From Streptomyces deccanensis (lineage in GTDB: Bacteria > Actinomycetota > Actinomycetes > Streptomycetales > Streptomycetaceae): DNA of 64,000 nt. Each line of letters starts with the position of its first letter. The first letter of the stretch is position 1. A program made the position numbers and the translations under genes. The stretch lies in contig NZ_CP092431.1 in assembly GCF_022385335.1 (NCBI RefSeq), forward strand, positions 9,114,001 to 9,178,000, in the 5' to 3' direction. Positions 59,352 to 64,000 of this stretch are shown here, in pieces. Under the pieces are notes generated by a model, which was not told the origin of the DNA, did not search any database, and saw only the letters and a list, made by a program, of their open reading frames with translations.

Positions 59352-62156
59352 ATGATCAGACCGGCCGGCGACGACGCCGCCCCGAATCCCGCCCCGGCGC
59401 GACGCAGATCGCGCGTGCACCGCATCATCGCGGCCCTTGCCGGCGCCACCATCACCGTGGCGAGCCTCATGCTCACGGGCGCTGTGCCCGCACAGGCCGC
59501 CACCACCGTCCACACGTACGCACCGACGGGTGTGGGAGGCGGTACCACGACGTCCCCGGACGTGGCGTCCACCAAGTACCGAGTGCAAGTCGCCGGCACG
59601 ACGGTTCAGGCTGTCCAGTACACCCAGAACGGCCACAACTTCGACATCGCGCGCTTCGCGTCGGACTCCCGCACACCGACGATCACGATCACGCTGCCCA
59701 GCACCACGATCAACACGGTGAACGTCTACCCGGCGCGCTACTACCCGTCCAGCAGCGTCACGGTGAGCACGGACAAGCACACCCTGACGTTCCAGATGTC
59801 AGCCGCCGCAGGGTTGAACCAAGCGATCGTGATAGTCAACGGCGACTCGACCAACGCCGCGGGACAGCCCTACCTCGCGGTCGTCAACGACCCTCTGGAA
59901 AACCCCGGGCAGCGTCCGGACGCCACGAGCGCACCGGACGGTTCCGGCGTCAACATGCAGACCGGTGTCCTCAACTTCCAGCAGTTCGCCGCGAACTACC
60001 TCGCTGCGAACCCGAACAGCGCGGCTCAGAAGGCTCCCGCCGCGACGACGAGTTCCATGGCTGGCCGGACCATCAACGGCACCGCCATCCCCGCCGGCCA
60101 GAAGACCTCGGCCGGGAGCCTGGTGAGCGCCGGCAGCGTCAATGTGCGGTACCCGAACCAGCGGGTGATGGCCGCCAACGACAGCACCTACGCCCTGCAG
60201 GCCGCCATCGCGACGATCAAAGCCAACCCCACGGCGCTCAACACGCTCTACTTCCCCAACGGCACGTACATATGGTCCGGTCTGTTGGTCAACGGTGTGG
60301 ACGGCAGCAAGCTCAAGGGCGGCAAGCTGCGGATCTACACTGACGAAGGGGCCCTGCTGAAGAACCGCATCCAGGCGTACATGGAGGCGTTCGAGCCGGC
60401 GATCGGAATCATCAACTCGAGCAACATCGAGATCGACGGCCGCGGCATGTTCGACGCCAACGGCGTGGCGAACTACAACGCCGTCAACAGCGGTGACCTG
60501 CACGACGCCTACCGCAGCCAGCACCAGGGCGGTGTCATGGTCATGCACTCGTCGGACATCACGTTCAACGACACCTACGAGCGCAACGCGAAGCAGTGGA
60601 ACTACGAGACCCACAGCGCCCACAGGGTGACGTTCAACAACATCAAGGCCCTCACCCCCTACCGCCAGCCGTGGGTGGACGGCACGGACTTCGCGAGTGG
60701 GCAGGACATCACGGCCAACGGCGTCTTCACCCTCGGCAACGACGACGCGTTCGCCTCCGGCCACTACAACCCCAGCAACGGGTTCACCCCGCTGGCTTCC
60801 GGCGTGTGGAACAACTTCAAGCTCGGCACCTCCAGCGCCGATGTCCAGGGCTATGTCAACGCGGTGGGCGCCTACGACACCGTCACCGACGAGCTCGGGT
60901 TCAACGCCAACGAGTGGGACAACGAGGACTCAAAGAACATATCCGTCAGTAACACGTTGAACTGGACAGTCAATGCGGGCAACGCGATCCGGATCGGCTA
61001 CCAGACGAACGGATACAAGCTCACCAACTACACGTTCGACAACTTCAACTCCCTGTCGGCCCCGGCCGGCGGCATCCTCGCGATGAACAACAGCAACACC
61101 TACCCGCGCATCCAGAGCATCGTGGTGAAGAACAGCTCGATCGACAACTCCCGGTACGCATCGGGACCGATCAGCATCAACGGCGGCAACGGAACCCCCC
61201 AGACCATCACCGCCGACCAGCAGGCGAACTACGGGTACGCCCCCAACCCCGACGGGTCGGGCACCACGTACTCGTACGCCAGGACCCCGATCGGCACCGC
61301 CAAGCTCGACAACGTGTGGTTCTCGAAACCGAACACGGGCGGCACGATCACCGGGGTCACGAATGCCACGCTGAACAACACCTATGTCGCGGGCCAGCTC
61401 GTCGAATACACCAGCCAGCTCCCGCTGACGACGAGCGGCATCGGCACGCTGACCACCACCTACACGGACGCCGGCGGCCAGACCCAGAACGTCAAGGCCG
61501 GCGCCCCCACCAACGGTGACACCTGGGTGGGTGCGTGGACCGGCGACCAGACCGCGAACAACTCCTCGGACCTGACCCTCATCACCCGCAACACCGGCGC
61601 CGGCCTGATGGGCGAGCAGTACACCACCGGATCCGGAGACGGAAAGCTCTCCTACGTCCGGTTCCCCCTGGGCAGCCTCACCAGATCACCGAGCCAGGCG
61701 ACACTCCATCTCACCTACGTCGGCCACCGCTATGCGACGGTGCCGTCGACCGACACCGACCAGCTCCTCGTGCAAGCCGTCAGCGACACCACCTGCACCG
61801 GCGGCAGCGCGTCCTGCCCGGTCGACACGATGACCTGGCAGAACCGGCCGAGCTTCAACGCCACGACCTCCTCCGTCGCGAAGTCGGCCACCTTCACCCT
61901 CGGTTCGACCCTCATCCCCGAGGGCGGCGGCACCCACCAGGGCAACGCCATCGACGGCCGCGACATCACCGTCGACATCACCTCCTTCGTCCAGAGCGCC
62001 TACGCGGCCAATCAGTCCACGCTCCTGCTCGCCATCTGCAACGCGGGGGGCACCAACCACGAGCTGCGCTTCGTCAGCTCCGACGGCGCCACCGGCTCCA
62101 GGAAGCTCACCAACGCGAGCGCCGACATGACGCCCGGGCTGACCGTGACCCCATAG
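59352..62156 (+). CDS. Secreted GH28/GH49-like beta-helix glycoside hydrolase with C-terminal DNRLRE-type domain
   Basis: A 934-residue protein with signal peptide (RRRSR, hydrophobic 24-44, cleavage near AQAA at 47-50). An N-terminal beta-sandwich covers about 50-195, then a right-handed beta-helix runs from about 260 to 650. The acid pattern WVDGTD (D443, D446) and GNDDAFASG (D464, D465) matches pectin-lyase-fold glycosidases of the GH28/GH49 type; AIRIGYQ may be the basic substrate-binding strand. The last 215 residues (SYVRFPLGSL...TMTWQNRPSF...ITVDITSFVQ) look like a DNRLRE/CBM96-like wall or carbohydrate-binding domain. GAGGAGGG precedes the ATG. Candidate substrates are dextran or pectin-like glycans. 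Confidence 0.85.
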   Translation: MIRPAGDDAAPNPAPARRRSRVHRIIAALAGATITVASLMLTGAVPAQAATTVHTYAPTGVGGGTTTSPDVASTKYRVQVAGTTVQAVQYTQNGHNFDIARFASDSRTPTITITLPSTTINTVNVYPARYYPSSSVTVSTDKHTLTFQMSAAAGLNQAIVIVNGDSTNAAGQPYLAVVNDPLENPGQRPDATSAPDGSGVNMQTGVLNFQQFAANYLAANPNSAAQKAPAATTSSMAGRTINGTAIPAGQKTSAGSLVSAGSVNVRYPNQRVMAANDSTYALQAAIATIKANPTALNTLYFPNGTYIWSGLLVNGVDGSKLKGGKLRIYTDEGALLKNRIQAYMEAFEPAIGIINSSNIEIDGRGMFDANGVANYNAVNSGDLHDAYRSQHQGGVMVMHSSDITFNDTYERNAKQWNYETHSAHRVTFNNIKALTPYRQPWVDGTDFASGQDITANGVFTLGNDDAFASGHYNPSNGFTPLASGVWNNFKLGTSSADVQGYVNAVGAYDTVTDELGFNANEWDNEDSKNISVSNTLNWTVNAGNAIRIGYQTNGYKLTNYTFDNFNSLSAPAGGILAMNNSNTYPRIQSIVVKNSSIDNSRYASGPISINGGNGTPQTITADQQANYGYAPNPDGSGTTYSYARTPIGTAKLDNVWFSKPNTGGTITGVTNATLNNTYVAGQLVEYTSQLPLTTSGIGTLTTTYTDAGGQTQNVKAGAPTNGDTWVGAWTGDQTANNSSDLTLITRNTGAGLMGEQYTTGSGDGKLSYVRFPLGSLTRSPSQATLHLTYVGHRYATVPSTDTDQLLVQAVSDTTCTGGSASCPVDTMTWQNRPSFNATTSSVAKSATFTLGSTLIPEGGGTHQGNAIDGRDITVDITSFVQSAYAANQSTLLLAICNAGGTNHELRFVSSDGATGSRKLTNASADMTPGLTVTP

Positions 62157-62164
62157 ACGCGCAA

Positions 62165-62194
62165 GGCTGGCTCGTCCCGCGGGACGAGCCAGCC
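62165..62194. terminator. 30-bp perfect palindrome, terminator after the beta-helix enzyme gene
   Basis: GGCTGGCTCGTCCCG is followed directly by its exact complement, starting eight bases after the stop codon. It can fold into a strong hairpin. The pseudogene at 62196 begins right at its end. Confidence 0.6.
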
Positions 62195-62195
62195 G

Positions 62196-62812
62196 ATCTA
62201 CACCAGCGGGACCACGGGCGTGCCGGAGGGAGTGATGCTCGACCACTCCAACCTCGACGCGACAGCGGCGACGGGGTGCGAGGCGCTGGATTGGGGCCGG
62301 ACGACCGGTGTCTGCTGATCCTGCCGCTCTTCCACGTCAACGCGATCGTCATCAGCGTTCTCATCCCGCTGTTCGTGGGCGCCAGTATCGCCATCGCCGA
62401 CCGTTTCGATCCCAGCACGGCGAGGTCGTCGTGTGCGGCCCCAACGTCATGCGCGGCTCCCTCGGTCGGCCGGAGGGGACGGCGAGGACGATCGTGGACG
62501 GCTGGTCGCACACGGGCGGCGTCGGCCATCTCGACGCGGGCGGCTACCTGTTCCTCGTCGGACGGTCGAAGGACATGATCATCCGCGGCGGCGAGAACAT
62601 CTACCCCAAGGACTGGGCGCCACCCCAGCGGCTACGAGCGGCCGACGTCGTACGTCGTGCTCGACACCCTTCCCAAGAACGCCCTGGGCACGATCGACAA
62701 TCCCTCCCTGCGGGCCGCCCACGCCACAGCCTGCGCCCGCACGACCGCTCGACAGAAAGGGGAGGGGGAAGGCGGGCTGCTCAAGAGCCGCCGCGACCCC
62801 GAGAACCGATGA
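62196..62812 (+). pseudogene. Acyl-CoA ligase (AMP-binding) relic
   Basis: The fragment begins in mid-gene at the P-loop (IYTSGTTGVPEGVMLDH), hits a stop after a frameshift near 62305, continues in another frame as LLILPLFHVNAIVISVLIP, then jumps over about 200 missing residues to VVVCGPNVMRGS...TIVDGWSHTGGVGHLD...RSKDMIIRGGENIYPK, and ends LDTLPKNALGTID. Both the N-terminal third and the middle are lost. It ends in ATGA overlap with the next relic, as in a former operon. Confidence 0.85.
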
Positions 62813-63132
62813 CCGCGATCGACTACCGCACCCAGACCACACTGATCACCGGTGCGAGTCGGGCCTGGGCGCGGAGTTCGCCCGGCGGCTCGCCGAGCGC
62901 GCTCGAACCTCGTGCTTGTCGCTCGACGGGCCGACCGGCTGGAGGCGGCACTGGCCGCCGAACTGTCCGCGCAGCACGGCATCACCCCGCCGCTGGAGAG
63001 GCTCTGGCGACGGAGATCGCCCGGCGCGGGATCACCGTCACCAGTCTCATCAACAACGCCGGCTTTGGCACCCATGGCCAGTTCCGCCGAGCGACACAAC
63101 TGGGCCGGCAGTCGGGGCGTCGGCGGCGGTGA
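62809..63132 (+). pseudogene. Short-chain dehydrogenase relic
   Basis: Pieces of one SDR appear in three frames: TTLITGAS, LGAEFARRLAER, NLVLVARRADRLEAALAAELSAQHGI and LATEIARRGITVTSLINNAGFGTHGQF. The catalytic Tyr-Lys half is missing. The ATG overlaps the ligase relic's stop codon. At least two frameshifts and a terminal deletion are needed. Confidence 0.8.
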
Positions 63133-63215
63133 GTCATCGCCGGACGGCGAGGCGTCATTCCGGCCCTCGCCCGCTGGTGGGTGTGTCAGTGGCGTGTGGC
63201 GGCAGCATGCAGGGT

Positions 63216-63905
63216 CTATGCGGACTTCAGGTGCTCGCGCAGCCATTGCTCGGTGTTGCTGACGTGCAGCAGCGCGGCGGCATGGGTCAGTGAGACGTTC
63301 CGAGCGGCCAGGGCCGCGTAGATCGCCTCGTGCTCCGCCAGGGTGCGTCCCGCCGCGCGGGTGTCCACCAGGCCGCGCCAGATCCGGGCTCGTAGGGTGC
63401 GGCCCGATATGCCCTCGAGCACGCTGATCAGCGTTTCGTTGCCGGTGACGTCGACGATGGCGCGGTGGAAGGCCATGTCGTGGGCGTTGAGCCGCTCCAC
63501 GTCCTCGCTCGCTTCCCGCATGGCGTCCAGATGCCGTTTCACCTCGGCCAGGCCGTCGTCCGACAGCCGTGTGGCGGCCAGCGCGGTGGCAGCGGGCTCC
63601 AGAAGGCGCCGGACCTCCATGAGGTCCAGTACGGCCCCGGGATCGCCCTGCAGCAGTTCCACCGCTCCGCCGAGGCCTTCGAGGAGCAGGCTCGGCTGCA
63701 GGCTGGTGACGTAGGTGCCGTCGCCGCGCCTTACCTCCAGCACGCGTGCCACGGAGAGCGCCTTCACCGCTTCGCGGGCGAGGTTGCGGGAGAGCCCGAG
63801 CTGGGCGGCCAGCTCCGGCTCCGGGGGCAGTTTGGCGCCGGGAGGCAGCGCTCCTGAGGCGATGAGTTCGCGGATCTGCGCGATCGCCTTGTCGGTCAGG
63901 GACAT
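63216..63905 (-). CDS. FadR-subfamily GntR transcriptional regulator
   Basis: A 229-residue regulator: winged helix (LPPEPELAAQLGLSRNLAREAVKALSVARVLEVRRGDGTYV) and FCD domain (MEVRRLLEPAATALAA, NAHDMAFHRAIVDVTGNE, LAEHEAIYAALAARN). GGAG lies six bases before the ATG. It overlaps the end of an aldo/keto reductase gene by 10 bp in the same direction. The pairing of regulator and aldose dehydrogenase echoes the sugar block at 4.9-20.4 kb. Confidence 0.9.
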   Translation of the reverse strand: MSLTDKAIAQIRELIASGALPPGAKLPPEPELAAQLGLSRNLAREAVKALSVARVLEVRRGDGTYVTSLQPSLLLEGLGGAVELLQGDPGAVLDLMEVRRLLEPAATALAATRLSDDGLAEVKRHLDAMREASEDVERLNAHDMAFHRAIVDVTGNETLISVLEGISGRTLRARIWRGLVDTRAAGRTLAEHEAIYAALAARNVSLTHAAALLHVSNTEQWLREHLKSA

Positions 63906-64000
63906 TGTGGGCTCCGTCCTGCGGCCGGACCGCGGATGCCTGCTGCGCCGGGCACGTCGTCCCTGAGGAGTCCTCGGGTGCGCAGGTCGTCCCACAGGGC
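63896..64000 (-). CDS. Aldo/keto reductase, C-terminal end (rest outside window)
   Basis: The minus-strand frame entering at 64000 reads ALWDDLRTRGLLRDDVPG and stops at 63896-63898. It closely resembles the end of the aldose dehydrogenase at 8080-9111 (GLWDELRAQALIRADVP). So a second sugar dehydrogenase of the same subgroup lies beyond the window, upstream of the FadR-type regulator. Confidence 0.75.
   Translation of the reverse strand, partial: ALWDDLRTRGLLRDDVPGAAGIRGPAAGRSPQCP

Noticed and set aside
1..64000. tRNA, rRNA, riboswitch or replication origin
   Set aside because: I looked for cloverleaf-like and conserved rRNA stretches and DnaA-box clusters and found none that I could support by eye.

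Overview
The window looks like a stretch of a Streptomyces (or close actinomycete) chromosome. Base composition is very GC-rich, third codon positions are almost all G or C, GTG starts and 4-bp ATGA/GTGA gene overlaps are common, and secreted proteins carry Tat or lipoprotein signals or a LAETG sorting signal. It holds no rRNA, tRNA or CRISPR that I can see. It is accessory, catabolic DNA: about 45 intact genes in regulator-led blocks, plus several decayed genes and one apparently intact insertion sequence.

Left part. 1-870 is the end of a GMC oxidoreductase. 954-4796 holds a DeoR regulator divergent from an MFS carrier, then a luciferase-like oxidoreductase and a HAD hydrolase. A perfect 34-bp stem (4797-4868) fills the gap between convergent stop codons. 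4868-19333 (minus strand) is a sugar-acid block: ABC sugar uptake (lipoprotein plus two permeases, no ATPase), an unassigned 676-residue enzyme, a RhaM-type mutarotase, a lactonase, a zinc alcohol dehydrogenase, a KduD-type SDR, KDPG-type aldolase, KDG-type kinase, aldo/keto reductase and a secreted beta-helix/ricin protein. A divergent FadR-type regulator (19644) has a 23-bp palindrome in front of it. The genes fit oxidation of an L-galactose-like sugar to an aldonate, C5 inversion of the 2-keto-3-deoxy acid through ADH plus SDR, then phosphorylation and aldol cleavage. Only the aldonate dehydratase is missing.

Middle part. 20659-27640: a LysR regulator and a divergent five-gene set (FAD monooxygenase, MFS, FAA hydrolase, alpha/beta hydrolase, amidohydrolase). 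A relic made of two pieces of a related amidohydrolase, one inverted, lies beside the LysR gene. 28204-37701: AraC regulator and a seven-gene CoA-ester degradation operon (acyl-CoA ligase, two acyl-CoA dehydrogenases, enoyl-CoA hydratase, thiolase, enoyl reductase-like MDR, saccharopine-dehydrogenase-like protein). 38093-43117: GntR regulator, MHS-type carrier, split transketolase and SDR, with no kinase. 43345-44421: wall-anchored SGNH hydrolase. 44737-51402: MarR, Bcr-type efflux pump, two secreted beta-propellers around an F420-reductase-like protein, a metallo-beta-lactamase-fold protein and a divergent AraC regulator.

Right part (51.4-64 kb) is a mix of intact glycan-active genes and wreckage: a frameshifted RsbW-like relic, an intact Tat-exported GH95 protein with a ricin domain, a collapsed second copy of that gene, an IS3-family element with 3-bp target duplication and a -1 slippery site, a LacI regulator divergent from a secreted GH28/GH49-like beta-helix enzyme, remnants of an acyl-CoA ligase and an SDR, and finally a FadR-type regulator overlapping the end of another aldo/keto reductase. 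GH95 and the beta-helix proteins outside the cell and the sugar-acid pathway inside suggest use of alpha-L-galactosyl or alpha-L-fucosyl glycans.
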